Counted from the first letter of the stretch, positions 12,833 through 20,192 are shown. The stretch is DNA of 21,147 nucleotides from CG-Epi1 sp964634895 (GCA_964634895.1 CAZWJS010000025.1:1-21147), one strand, 5' to 3'. Numbers and translations are program-made. Notes: generated from the sequence alone by a model not told the origin.

Positions 12833-14109
12833 TAGTCTAAATAGTCATCCAATTCTACTTTCATTCCAGGTTTAGGTCTGGCAAAATGTGATTTGTCTCT
12901 GTTTAAAGGAATAGTGCAATCAAAGCCAACTTTAACCGTTTCTCTTGTTTTAGGATTTGAGCTAGGATCTAATGATGAACCTTTAACGCCTGTTTTAACA
13001 ATCAATCCAGAATCTCCCTGAAAACGTGTAGCCATAGCCCACTCAACTGCCTGGGGTTTTGTAACGTCTATATCTGAATCGACAATCCAAACATGTTTCA
13101 TAGATGCATGTCCCTTAAATGCGGCTTCAATTGCTTTCAGTCCGTCATCTTCATTTTTCTTGTTGATTGCTACTACTCCGTGCAACCAAGAACCTCCGCC
13201 GAGAGTCATGAATACATCATGACAATCAACAACTTTGTTAACTGAATTGAAAATAGTAGGTTCTCTTGGCATTCCCATCAAAACTTTGTGTTCAGGGCCA
13301 CTAGGGAGTAATGCATGAAAAACAGAATCATCTCTTATGAATATGCGTTTGATTTTAGCGACGTGTTGTTGACGAATTATATCAGGTGTATCAGTTAAAT
13401 CAACAAATGGTCCTTCGTCATGCATTTCACCAGTAAATTCACATATCATGACTACTTCAGATTGAGGGATCTCGTGTCCGGCAATTTTGATTATAGGTGA
13501 ATTAGCCAATGCATTTGCTACTGCCATTTCGTCTTCTTCAATTCCAAAAGATGTTGCAGCACCAAGAAGTACAGGAACAGACACTCCATTACAATATGCA
13601 AATTCTTTCAGACCCCTTTTCATATAATCCATAAGATGTCTATCTAGTATTCTCAATACAAGATGTTGGTTGTCAATTTTCATTGCTCTGTGAAAAGAAA
13701 GATTTCTTCCAAATTCTTCATCATAGGCAACTGCCATTGCAGATGAAATATACGCCCCACCATCTATTGGTTGATGAGTTAGTATTGGTAATTTTTCTAG
13801 CGAAGGTTCGATTTCTTTGTAATTACTTGCACCTTCAATATTTGGTTTTTTTCCGTTGCTAACAGCCTTAGCTATTTTCCCAAGAATCTCATTCGGCCTA
13901 CATTCAAGTCCTAGTGCAACTAGTTCTCTACTTGAACATATATTAGTTATACAAGGAATAACACTTCCCTTTACATTTTCTAGATATAAGGGGGTGTCTC
14001 CAGCTTCATCCATTAATGCTGCTACTTCATATACAGGGTCAACTTCCTTTGTTATTCGTTTGAGTTTTCCTTTCTTCTCTAGTAAGTCTACGAATTCCCT
14101 TAGATTCAT
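12832..14109 (-). CDS. UbiD-family decarboxylase (probable anhydromevalonate phosphate decarboxylase)
   Basis: 425-residue prenyl-FMN dependent decarboxylase of the UbiD family. Recognised features are MNLREFVDLLEKKGKLKRI at the start, LSFHRAMKIDNQHLVLRILD near 147-166 with the RHL that follows, a central EFTGEMHDEGPFVDLTDT carrying the acidic active-site region, and WIVDSDIDV near the C-terminus. It is shorter than bacterial UbiD (about 490), like the archaeal anhydromevalonate phosphate decarboxylases. In that pathway it converts trans-anhydromevalonate 5-phosphate to isopentenyl phosphate and CO2. Position between mevalonate kinase (ATGA overlap, 14106-14109) and the dehydratase supports this specific role over ubiquinone-type or aromatic decarboxylation. 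The UbiX that makes its cofactor is encoded nearby at 16113. Confidence 0.92.
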   Translation of the reverse strand: MNLREFVDLLEKKGKLKRITKEVDPVYEVAALMDEAGDTPLYLENVKGSVIPCITNICSSRELVALGLECRPNEILGKIAKAVSNGKKPNIEGASNYKEIEPSLEKLPILTHQPIDGGAYISSAMAVAYDEEFGRNLSFHRAMKIDNQHLVLRILDRHLMDYMKRGLKEFAYCNGVSVPVLLGAATSFGIEEDEMAVANALANSPIIKIAGHEIPQSEVVMICEFTGEMHDEGPFVDLTDTPDIIRQQHVAKIKRIFIRDDSVFHALLPSGPEHKVLMGMPREPTIFNSVNKVVDCHDVFMTLGGGSWLHGVVAINKKNEDDGLKAIEAAFKGHASMKHVWIVDSDIDVTKPQAVEWAMATRFQGDSGLIVKTGVKGSSLDPSSNPKTRETVKVGFDCTIPLNRDKSHFARPKPGMKVELDDYLD

Positions 14110-15032
14110 GCTTGCTCTCCAAATGAAGTCTGATAGGCCCTATATCCGGCTTCCGTTATTGCATTATATATTTTCTTCTGCGTGCTTTTGTCTTCAGCCA
14201 AAGCCACCATATTTCCCCCACCTCCTCCTCCGGTAAGTTTTGCACCAAGTGCTCCACTATTTTTTGCAAGGTCAATCAATTGTTCGAGTTTTTTGTGTCC
14301 AACACCAATGGAGTTTAGTAGCTCGTGATTTTCATCCATTAGCTCACCAACTAAAATCACTTCACCTTCCTCAATTGCATTTTTTCCATTTTCAGTAATT
14401 CTTTCTATTTCATCAAAATATCCATTCATTAAACTAGGTTGTTCTTTCCACATTTCTCTAACATTACTGACAGTTTTTTTAGTTGATGCTTCAATTCCCG
14501 TATCTCCAATTATCAAGTGGAAGACTTTGCCTGGCTCGAAAGTCTTTGGTTTCCTTCCTTTTACGAAATATACAGGCATCTCATAAGCCACTACTGTATT
14601 GTCAATGCCACTAGGCGTGCCATGAACAATTTTCTCAGCATCAAAAACGAGTTCCGATATATCGTTAGCAGCCAAGTCAACTCCTAGATAACCAGACAGA
14701 GCTCTGCAAACAGCAGTCGATGTCGCAGCACTACTTCCCATTCCTGAGCCTTGTGGAAGTGTTGAAGTTAAATTGATTGTAAGGCTTGGTTCATTAGATC
14801 CAGTTTTTTGCAATATTGTTTGAGCTAACGTAATAAATTGGTTGTTTTCATTTTTAAGACTAAATTGTTTTTCAATATCAATAGCATTTATTGTTAGTTT
14901 TCCATCGCCAGGTTCACTCCATGCTACAGCCCTCATGTCTGACACAGGTATAGCAATGGCAGGTTTTCCATAAACTACAGCATGTTCTCCAAAAAGAATA
15001 ATTTTTCCAGGCGCACTGAAGCGACTTTCCAT
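14106..15032 (-). CDS. mvk: Mevalonate kinase
   Basis: 308-residue GHMP kinase that phosphorylates mevalonate to mevalonate 5-phosphate using ATP. Motif 1 is SAPGKIILFGEHAVVYGKPA (7-26). Motif 2, the ATP loop, is LPQGSGMGSSAA (about 91-102). The segment KIVHGTPSGIDN holds the catalytic Asp. Motif 3 is AKLTGGGGGGNMVAL near 268-282. GEHAVVYGKPA and HGTPSGIDN are typical of mevalonate kinase rather than galactokinase, homoserine kinase or mevalonate-3-kinase. It is the first gene of the four-gene isoprenoid operon; its stop overlaps the decarboxylase start (ATGA). A minus-strand TATA box about 25 bases above the ATG suggests a leaderless transcript. Confidence 0.95.
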   Translation of the reverse strand: MESRFSAPGKIILFGEHAVVYGKPAIAIPVSDMRAVAWSEPGDGKLTINAIDIEKQFSLKNENNQFITLAQTILQKTGSNEPSLTINLTSTLPQGSGMGSSAATSTAVCRALSGYLGVDLAANDISELVFDAEKIVHGTPSGIDNTVVAYEMPVYFVKGRKPKTFEPGKVFHLIIGDTGIEASTKKTVSNVREMWKEQPSLMNGYFDEIERITENGKNAIEEGEVILVGELMDENHELLNSIGVGHKKLEQLIDLAKNSGALGAKLTGGGGGGNMVALAEDKSTQKKIYNAITEAGYRAYQTSFGEQA

Positions 15033-15052
15033 AATACGTTGGAAATGTGCTC

Positions 15053-15083
15053 ACTTATACCATTATCTGTCGCAAATATATTA
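15053..15083. promoter_or_regulatory. Divergent leaderless promoters, mevalonate operon / DUF6159-like gene
   Basis: Only 72 bases separate the two divergent start codons. On the minus strand GTATAAGT (15060-15053) is centred about 25 bases above the mevalonate kinase ATG. On the plus strand AAATATATTA (15074-15083) is at -31 to -22 from the ATG at 15105. The two boxes are about 20 bases apart, so polymerases binding to them may compete. Confidence 0.55.
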
Positions 15084-15104
15084 ATGTCCCTTCGGTAGGA
15101 AACT

Positions 15105-16067
15105 ATGGGTTTTTTTGATACGATAAGGCGAGGATGGTCGCTAAGCAAGCTTAGTTTTTCCGTTGTAAAGGCAGATCCAGAGTTACTGTTTTATACATTT
15201 TTATCGGCAATGATGGTTTTCGTTACGATTGCAGCAGCAGCATATCCTGTTTACGAAGCTGAGAATAATGAGGGAAGTCATTGGGCTATGACAGATTCAG
15301 TAGTAAATCCTGAAACTGGTGAAGAAGAAAGACAATTGACTAGTTCGTACAGGGCCTGGACTTTTCTAGCTTATATGTTTGGCAGTATAATAGTAGTATT
15401 CTGGAATTCAGCAATAATCTTCAGTGCTCATGAAAGACTAACTGGTGGAGATCCAACTATAATGACTGGCATCAAAGCCGCCTTTAGTCGGATTCATATA
15501 ATTATATTGTGGGGCATTATAGCTGGAACCGTAGGGCTACTTCTCAGAGTACTCAGAGATGCAATTAGTAATAATGACAAAGCTCATCCAGCATTGAAAG
15601 TTTTGGCAGCTGTTATCTTGTTTTTAGTTGAAGTCGCATGGTGGGTTTACACATTCTTTATCATACCAATGATCGTACTGGAGAAAAAAGGTATTAGGGA
15701 GGGGTTGAGAGATGGTCGCTCCCTTTTCGGAAAAACTTGGGGTGAAAACGTAACAAGTGGTTTAGGCATTGGCTTAATCACGTTTGTAGGCATAATAGTT
15801 TCCATGCTTATTGCCTTCTTGGTTTACATGATATCTCCAATGGCAGGTTTTGCCATTGGTTTATTACTAATCGCAATCCTGATTTTGTGGGCCAATACAG
15901 CTGAAGTGGTGGTAGTTGCAGCCTTGTATGAGTTTGCCAAGACCGGAAAAATGCCAAGTCTTGAGGGCAATGGTTCACAGTTTGAAAAGGCCCTCCCGTG
16001 GAAACCTAAATCCGGTTGGGCTAATGAGTCTGCCGAGACAAAAGCATGGCGTGAAGGAACTGGTTAG
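15105..16067 (+). CDS. Polytopic membrane protein, DUF6159-like
   Basis: 320 residues with about six membrane helices, at roughly 27-48, 84-106, 130-148, 165-190, 218-242 and 246-264. Between the first two is a polar loop (50-83) rich in Glu, Ser and Asn. The start GFFDTIRRGWSLSKLSFSVV, the pattern IPMIVLEKKGIREGLRDGRS in the fourth-helix end, and ALYEFAKTG near the C-terminus recall the DUF6159 integral membrane family found in archaea and bacteria. The family assignment is from memory of the pattern. Function is unknown. It is divergent from the mevalonate operon and has its own TATA box. UbiX follows 45 bases downstream with a separate box. Confidence 0.75.
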   Translation: MGFFDTIRRGWSLSKLSFSVVKADPELLFYTFLSAMMVFVTIAAAAYPVYEAENNEGSHWAMTDSVVNPETGEEERQLTSSYRAWTFLAYMFGSIIVVFWNSAIIFSAHERLTGGDPTIMTGIKAAFSRIHIIILWGIIAGTVGLLLRVLRDAISNNDKAHPALKVLAAVILFLVEVAWWVYTFFIIPMIVLEKKGIREGLRDGRSLFGKTWGENVTSGLGIGLITFVGIIVSMLIAFLVYMISPMAGFAIGLLLIAILILWANTAEVVVVAALYEFAKTGKMPSLEGNGSQFEKALPWKPKSGWANESAETKAWREGTG

Positions 16068-16082
16068 TTGGTAAACCAAAGG

Positions 16083-16088
16083 TTATAA
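16083..16088 (+). promoter_or_regulatory. TATA box of ubiX
   Basis: TTATAA at -30 to -25 from the ATG at 16113, within the 45-base gap after the membrane protein gene. A leaderless transcript is likely, although AGGA lies about 9 bases before the ATG. Confidence 0.45.
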
Positions 16089-16112
16089 GACTCCTTAGAA
16101 TTAGGAAATAAT

Positions 16113-16679
16113 ATGAATCGTGTAGTTGTCGGTATCACGGGAGCTTCTGGTATTCCATATGGTATACGTTTGCTCGAGGCCTTGAAGGAGTTTGATATCG
16201 AAGTCCACTTGACTTGCAGCCCTTCAGCAGAGTTGGTAAACAAGTACGAGGGTGATGGTCGTAGTTGGAAATCAGTTCTCGCCTTGGCAGATGTGGTACA
16301 TGAAAATAATAATCTTGCAGCCAGTATAGCATCGGGTTCTTTCAAAGCTAAGGCCATGGCTATTGTTCCTTGTTCAGGCACTACGCTAGGAAAGTTAGCG
16401 GCAGGCATATCAGATAATCTTGTTACTCGAGCTGCATTGGTTATGCTTAAGGAACGGCGCCAATTGATTTTAGTCCCTAGAGAGACACCATTGAGCACAA
16501 TATACATAGACAATATGCTAAAATTATCGAATGCGGGTGCCATAATTGCACCAGCTTCTCCTCCTTTCTACAATAAACCTAAGACGCTGGAGGACAATAT
16601 TGATTTTATTGTCGGAAGAGTTCTTGATTTACTTGGTTATGATTCAAACATATTCTTTAGATGGGAAGGCAGTGAATGA
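16113..16679 (+). CDS. ubiX: Flavin prenyltransferase UbiX
   Basis: 188 residues, normal length. It joins a dimethylallyl group to FMN to make prenylated FMN, the cofactor of UbiD decarboxylases. Seen motifs are the FMN-binding start VVVGITGASGIPYGIRLLEA (5-24) and the block IVPCSGTTLGKLAAGISDNL (84-103), followed by the RAALVMLKERR, LVPRETPLS and APASPPFYNKP blocks. In this genome the obvious client is the UbiD-type decarboxylase of the mevalonate operon, about 2 kb away on the other strand. The prenyl donor derives from the same pathway, so cofactor supply and isoprenoid output depend on each other. The stop overlaps the following 39-codon ORF (ATGA at 16676-16679). Confidence 0.96.
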   Translation: MNRVVVGITGASGIPYGIRLLEALKEFDIEVHLTCSPSAELVNKYEGDGRSWKSVLALADVVHENNNLAASIASGSFKAKAMAIVPCSGTTLGKLAAGISDNLVTRAALVMLKERRQLILVPRETPLSTIYIDNMLKLSNAGAIIAPASPPFYNKPKTLEDNIDFIVGRVLDLLGYDSNIFFRWEGSE

Positions 16680-16795
16680 TAGCAGGTAACTGCAAGAATT
16701 GTGGGAATCTATCTACTAAAACTTGTGTTTCTTGTTCTACCACTCTTTGTAATTCCTGTTTTAGTAAGCATAAATGTAAACCTTTGAGTTTTTAG
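16676..16795 (+). CDS. 39-residue zinc-binding mini-protein with a B-box-like pattern
   Basis: Short ORF, ATG overlapping the ubiX stop (ATGA) and ending at TAG 16793-16795. The protein has seven Cys and one His in 39 residues: C6-x2-C9-x7-C17-x2-C20-x4-C25-x2-C28-x3-H32-x-C34. Eight ligands with this spacing match the cross-brace pattern of B-box zinc fingers (and resemble HIT fingers), which bind two zinc ions. Only the last spacer (one residue) is shorter than usual. The perfect ligand pattern and coupling to ubiX argue for a real gene. Small zinc proteins of this type can bind protein or RNA; which applies here is unknown. The next gene starts 22 bases later. Confidence 0.72.
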   Translation: MIAGNCKNCGNLSTKTCVSCSTTLCNSCFSKHKCKPLSF

Positions 16796-16817
16796 TAGGT
16801 GCTCTTGTACATAAGTA

Positions 16818-17441
16818 ATGAACCCTCAAACAGTTAATCTTGGAAAAGCGCAAATACGTATTTTATCCACGGTCAAGGGTTTAGTGTCAGAAGCTGATAT
16901 TGTTAGAAAAGAATTTGAGTCTTTTAAACCTGATTTGGTAGCTTTAAGCATTGGGCCAGAGGAAATAGATGGTACAAGAAAATGGGATGGTCAACCATAT
17001 GATATGTCAGGTTGGGATGAATTATATGGCCTCAGTCTTAGAAAGGTTGTAGGAGATAATGGCGTGAAATTACCTCCACCTTCATTCAGCAAAGCCATAA
17101 AAGTATCTGATGCTAAAGGTATAGAAGTTATAGGAATAGACATGGATGAAGAGTCATTTACTAAGGCTTATACTTCTAATGTCTCAACTTGGCAATTGTA
17201 TCGAAGGGGTCGCTTGGAAAAGAGGATGATGAAGAGAGGCATAGAGGGGACTACACCTGAAGAGGTTGTAGTTAATATGGAAAATTTAATAAGAGAAATT
17301 GATGGTTTTTCTAAACTTGAAAAGTGTAGAGTAGATACTATGTACAATAATCTTAAATCTCAATCAAATAATGATAAAATACTGGCAATTATTGAATTGT
17401 CAAACGTAGATTCATTGATAGAAATGTTAAAAGAAGGCTAA
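16818..17441 (+). CDS. Unknown protein with weak TraB/TIKI-like N-terminus
   Basis: 207 residues, soluble by appearance, with no secure family. The N-terminus IRILSTVKGLVSEADIVRKE then FKPDLVALSIGPEEI has the rhythm of TraB/PrgY/TIKI proteins (strand, G-T-x-H-V-S, helix, K-P-D-x-V-x-x-E). The histidine position of that motif reads Lys here and the acidic residue after the second strand is Gly. The middle segment GIEVIGIDMDEESFTKAY could be another strand-loop unit. The C-terminal third is helical and charged. It may be a catalytically dead or distant relative, or an unrelated fold. It follows the zinc mini-protein by 22 bases and is probably cotranscribed with ubiX. A tRNA-Arg gene lies 25 bases beyond its stop. 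Confidence 0.7.
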   Translation: MNPQTVNLGKAQIRILSTVKGLVSEADIVRKEFESFKPDLVALSIGPEEIDGTRKWDGQPYDMSGWDELYGLSLRKVVGDNGVKLPPPSFSKAIKVSDAKGIEVIGIDMDEESFTKAYTSNVSTWQLYRRGRLEKRMMKRGIEGTTPEEVVVNMENLIREIDGFSKLEKCRVDTMYNNLKSQSNNDKILAIIELSNVDSLIEMLKEG

Positions 17442-17466
17442 AACACCCCCTTCTCTACGATGAGTA

Positions 17467-17542
17467 GGGCTTGTGAGGTAGCTTGGAAACCTGCCGGGCT
17501 TCGGACCCGGATCCGGGGGTTCAAATCCCCCCGAGCCCGCCA
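17467..17542 (+). tRNA. tRNA-Arg (anticodon UCG)
   Basis: Intronless cloverleaf. The acceptor GGGCTTG (17467-17473) pairs with CGAGCCC (17532-17538) with one T-G wobble. The anticodon stem CCGGG/CCCGG encloses the loop CTTCGGA, giving anticodon TCG at 17501-17503. The T stem GGGGG/CCCCC encloses TTCAAAT. The discriminator is G at 17539 and CCA is encoded at 17540-17542. It ends one base from the stop codon of the convergent flavin reductase-like gene. Confidence 0.95.
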
Positions 17543-17543
17543 T

Positions 17544-18143
17544 TTAATCTGGTCTAATGATTTCCCATGCATTATTCAAGGAAGCGTATTCCCTTCCCCC
17601 TAGACGAGCTAGAGGCTCTATCTTTGACACATCAGGCTTTCCCCTTTCGTCCAAAACAGAATCATCAATATGAATTCTAATTATCTCAATTAATATCATA
17701 TCTCCAGGACTATTTCCTACTTCAATATGTCTATATAATTTACCTTCCATTGCAATGTGAGCTTCCTTAATTCTTGGAGGTTTTACATCAACTGAATTTA
17801 GTTTATTGATTCCAGCGATCTCAAATTCATCTTCCTTAGGAGGGAGTTCAGCAGAAGTTACAACCATCTTTTCAGACAGCTCTGTACTAGTTAAGTGAAT
17901 CACGCATTCTTGAGTATCAATAATGTTCTGAGCTGTATCCTTATGTTTTCCTTTTCTCCTTCCGATTCCTAATGAAACAATAGGGGGATTAGCAGTGACC
18001 CCGCCATAGAATGAGAATGGAGCAAGATTATCAATTCCTTCTTTTGATTTTGTTGAAACCCAGGCAATAGGCCTAGGAATTAATATTCTATAGAATATGC
18101 TAGTAATCTCATTTAGTTCAGCTTCAGATACTTTTAATTCCAT
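17544..18143 (-). CDS. Flavin reductase-like / flavoredoxin family FMN-binding protein
   Basis: 199-residue member of the flavin reductase-like domain family (split-barrel, FMN-binding). The signature is at the start: YRILIPRPIAWVSTKSKEGI followed by NLAPFSFYGGVTANPPIVSL (about 18-58), then a diglycine-like IGRRKGKHKDTAQNI and NIIDTQECVIHL, where the family has a conserved N-I-x-x-x-x-x-F/C-V-(I/V)-N/H. Such proteins reduce free flavin with NAD(P)H or act as FMN electron-transfer proteins; the partner cannot be read from the sequence. It lies one base after the crotonase stop in the operon carboxypeptidase-crotonase-flavin reductase. A link to crotonase chemistry, such as an acyl-CoA pathway, is possible but unproven. 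Confidence 0.88.
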   Translation of the reverse strand: MELKVSEAELNEITSIFYRILIPRPIAWVSTKSKEGIDNLAPFSFYGGVTANPPIVSLGIGRRKGKHKDTAQNIIDTQECVIHLTSTELSEKMVVTSAELPPKEDEFEIAGINKLNSVDVKPPRIKEAHIAMEGKLYRHIEVGNSPGDMILIEIIRIHIDDSVLDERGKPDVSKIEPLARLGGREYASLNNAWEIIRPD

Positions 18144-18144
18144 T

Positions 18145-18918
18145 TTATTCGAATTTTGGTTCTCTCTTCTCTAAAAAAGCACTTATGCCTTCTACAGCAT
18201 CTCCACTATTTCCGCTTTCTCTATTCCTTTCTCTCTCAATCTTAAGTTCTTTTTGTAAAGATAAATTCTCTGATTCAAGCAGAAGTTTTTTTGTTTCAGC
18301 GATTGCATTTGCAGGCCCTGCAGCCAATTCTTTGGCTTTTTCTAAAGTTATTATCTCTAGTTTATCATCATCTACAACTTCATGCACTAATCCCCAGTCA
18401 AGCATTTCACTTGAATTTAATGTTTTTCCGCCGAAGAAGAGAGTTTGGGTTTTACCCAATCCTATCAATCTTGGTAGAATGTAAGTTGCACCTCCAGCAG
18501 GGACAAATCCACGTTTGAAATGTGCACTCAAAAGTCTAGTTGATTTGTTTGCGATTCTATAGTCTCCAGCAAGAGCAATTCCCAATGCACCTCCTGCAAT
18601 AATACCATTAAGGGAATTTAAAACAGGTTTTGGCATGGTCAACAATGTTGAAAATGAACTATGTATTTGTTCAGTCAGTTTGTAGAAAAGATCTCCAGCC
18701 CTGGGAAGATAATCTCCCATCTCCTTTACATCACCCCCTGAGGAAAATGCACGACCTTTCCCGGTAATGACTAAGCACTTTACAGTATTATCATTTGCAG
18801 CATTTTCAATTACTTTGTTCAATCCAGTAGCCATTTCTAGCGTTATTGCGTTTAATTTATCTGGACGATTAAGGGATATGATTCTTACATTTTCTTCGTC
18901 TGTTACTTTAATTGTCAT
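18145..18918 (-). CDS. Enoyl-CoA hydratase/isomerase (crotonase) family protein with atypical active site
   Basis: 257-residue crotonase-superfamily protein acting on an acyl-CoA thioester. The oxyanion-hole elements are present: GRAFSSGGDVKEM (about 55-67) and NGIIAGGALGIALAGDYRIA (104-123). The C-terminal helix region is normal. However, the two glutamates of true enoyl-CoA hydratases (rat E144 and E164) align with His133 and Thr159, and the Asp used by PaaG-type isomerases (VPD) reads VPA. So it is probably not a standard hydratase; it may be another superfamily reaction or a degenerate copy. The ATG overlaps the carboxypeptidase stop (ATGA, 18915-18918). The alignment was done by eye. Confidence 0.9.
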   Translation of the reverse strand: MTIKVTDEENVRIISLNRPDKLNAITLEMATGLNKVIENAANDNTVKCLVITGKGRAFSSGGDVKEMGDYLPRAGDLFYKLTEQIHSSFSTLLTMPKPVLNSLNGIIAGGALGIALAGDYRIANKSTRLLSAHFKRGFVPAGGATYILPRLIGLGKTQTLFFGGKTLNSSEMLDWGLVHEVVDDDKLEIITLEKAKELAAGPANAIAETKKLLLESENLSLQKELKIERERNRESGNSGDAVEGISAFLEKREPKFE

Positions 18919-20156
18919 TTTTTCTTCCTCAAAGTAGATACAATTACCAAGCTAAGTGTGATTGAAACAAAATCAATTGATGGTATGTTTCCATTGTCGG
19001 TGCTGCTAATAGAAGTTAGATTAATAGATATTAACGTAAGATTTGCTTCTTCACCTACTTGAATTAGTCTATTATAGTTTAAAGAGTCACCTTTTTTGCT
19101 TATTTCTTTGGTTTCCCCTGCTTCTATTTTTTCTATAATATCTCCACCAGCAGTTACATTGTAAGCGGCCCCCCATCCAATATTTCTCACAGTCACAGAC
19201 TTAAAATCTTCACTTACTATCTCTAGATGCCCTCCAAATAGTTCCAAATTTTCCCATGCTAGGTCATACATTAGTAATTCATTTGTTAAAGCCTCACGAA
19301 TTGAACCGTCAGGTAGAAAAGGCAACCATTGCATTGTATCTACTTCGACAATTACACTTATAGCAGTTCTAGCACCATATCCCCAAGCTATTGATTCACC
19401 AGCTCCACTAGGGTCTCGGTAAGACAATCCTGAAACATTTGCAGATTGGTTTAGAAAGTGTTCATATAATTCCCAGTCAGCTATAGGTACTGCAAATTCT
19501 CCTGTTATTTTCCAAGGAAGGACAATGTCGTTTGAACCTGTGTGTCCTGATAAATAGACATAAAGATTCATTCCACGCATTAATTCCATATTTGCTTGAG
19601 TTTCTATTTCACTTCCTTCGCTTGGCCCTCTATATGTTCCAGACGCAGGGCATGAACCTCTGGTATCACTGGTTCCATACATACCCCACATGTAAGGATA
19701 ATTTCGATTTAAGTCAACACCATTCCAATTATTTCTACAATCTTCTAAATAACCATCAGGATTCATTACAGGCGTAACAACCAATCTTTTCCCCTCTAAG
19801 TAATTTGGATCAGCATCAGCTCTTTCCAATACATCCTGCAAAAATAAAAATGCAGCTTCCACAGACATTCCTTCATTACCATGATGGGATCCGTCAACGT
19901 ACATTGTTGGTAAGGCTTCCAGTTCTTCTTGGCTTATTTCAGTAATATTGAGTGCTACGTCCACAGAAAATATTTCCAGGCCTAATCCAGTACTTACGGC
20001 GTGTTCGGAATAAATAGCAATATCTGGATATTGGTTTGCCAATTCTTCAGTATCTTCTTTCATAGAATAATAGTTGTGAAGGACCTCTGCAGCGTCACTT
20101 GGTTGAGCTGAAAAAACCAATAAAACGAGGGCTAAAAACGGAAGAATGTATTTCAC
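18915..20156 (-). CDS. Secreted M14-family zinc carboxypeptidase with C-terminal membrane anchor
   Basis: 413 residues. A signal peptide (1-22, hydrophobic ILPFLALVLLVFSA, likely cleaved near DAA) shows export. The peptidase domain has the M14 zinc site H92-x2-E95 (GSHHGNEG) and H205 (LSGHTGS), the substrate-binding NPDGY (132-136) and GVDLNRNY (146-153), and the general base E271 in VIVEVD. Residues 308-383 form a beta-rich domain resembling NEW3/CARDB folds. The last 23 residues, IPSIDF plus a hydrophobic stretch plus RKKK, have the tripartite form of an archaeosortase-type sorting signal or a simple anchor. It likely trims peptides outside the cell for uptake, fitting a protein-degrading heterotroph. 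The start is GTG at 20156. It is the first gene of its operon. Confidence 0.92.
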   Translation of the reverse strand: MKYILPFLALVLLVFSAQPSDAAEVLHNYYSMKEDTEELANQYPDIAIYSEHAVSTGLGLEIFSVDVALNITEISQEELEALPTMYVDGSHHGNEGMSVEAAFLFLQDVLERADADPNYLEGKRLVVTPVMNPDGYLEDCRNNWNGVDLNRNYPYMWGMYGTSDTRGSCPASGTYRGPSEGSEIETQANMELMRGMNLYVYLSGHTGSNDIVLPWKITGEFAVPIADWELYEHFLNQSANVSGLSYRDPSGAGESIAWGYGARTAISVIVEVDTMQWLPFLPDGSIREALTNELLMYDLAWENLELFGGHLEIVSEDFKSVTVRNIGWGAAYNVTAGGDIIEKIEAGETKEISKKGDSLNYNRLIQVGEEANLTLISINLTSISSTDNGNIPSIDFVSITLSLVIVSTLRKKK

Positions 20157-20192
20157 TAATAATAGAACAGCAGGCGTATCAAATAAGTTTAT

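Noticed and set aside
16064..16543. Minus-strand ORF of 159 codons opposite ubiX
   Set aside because: It is antisense to the well-supported UbiX reading frame and has no domain signature of its own.
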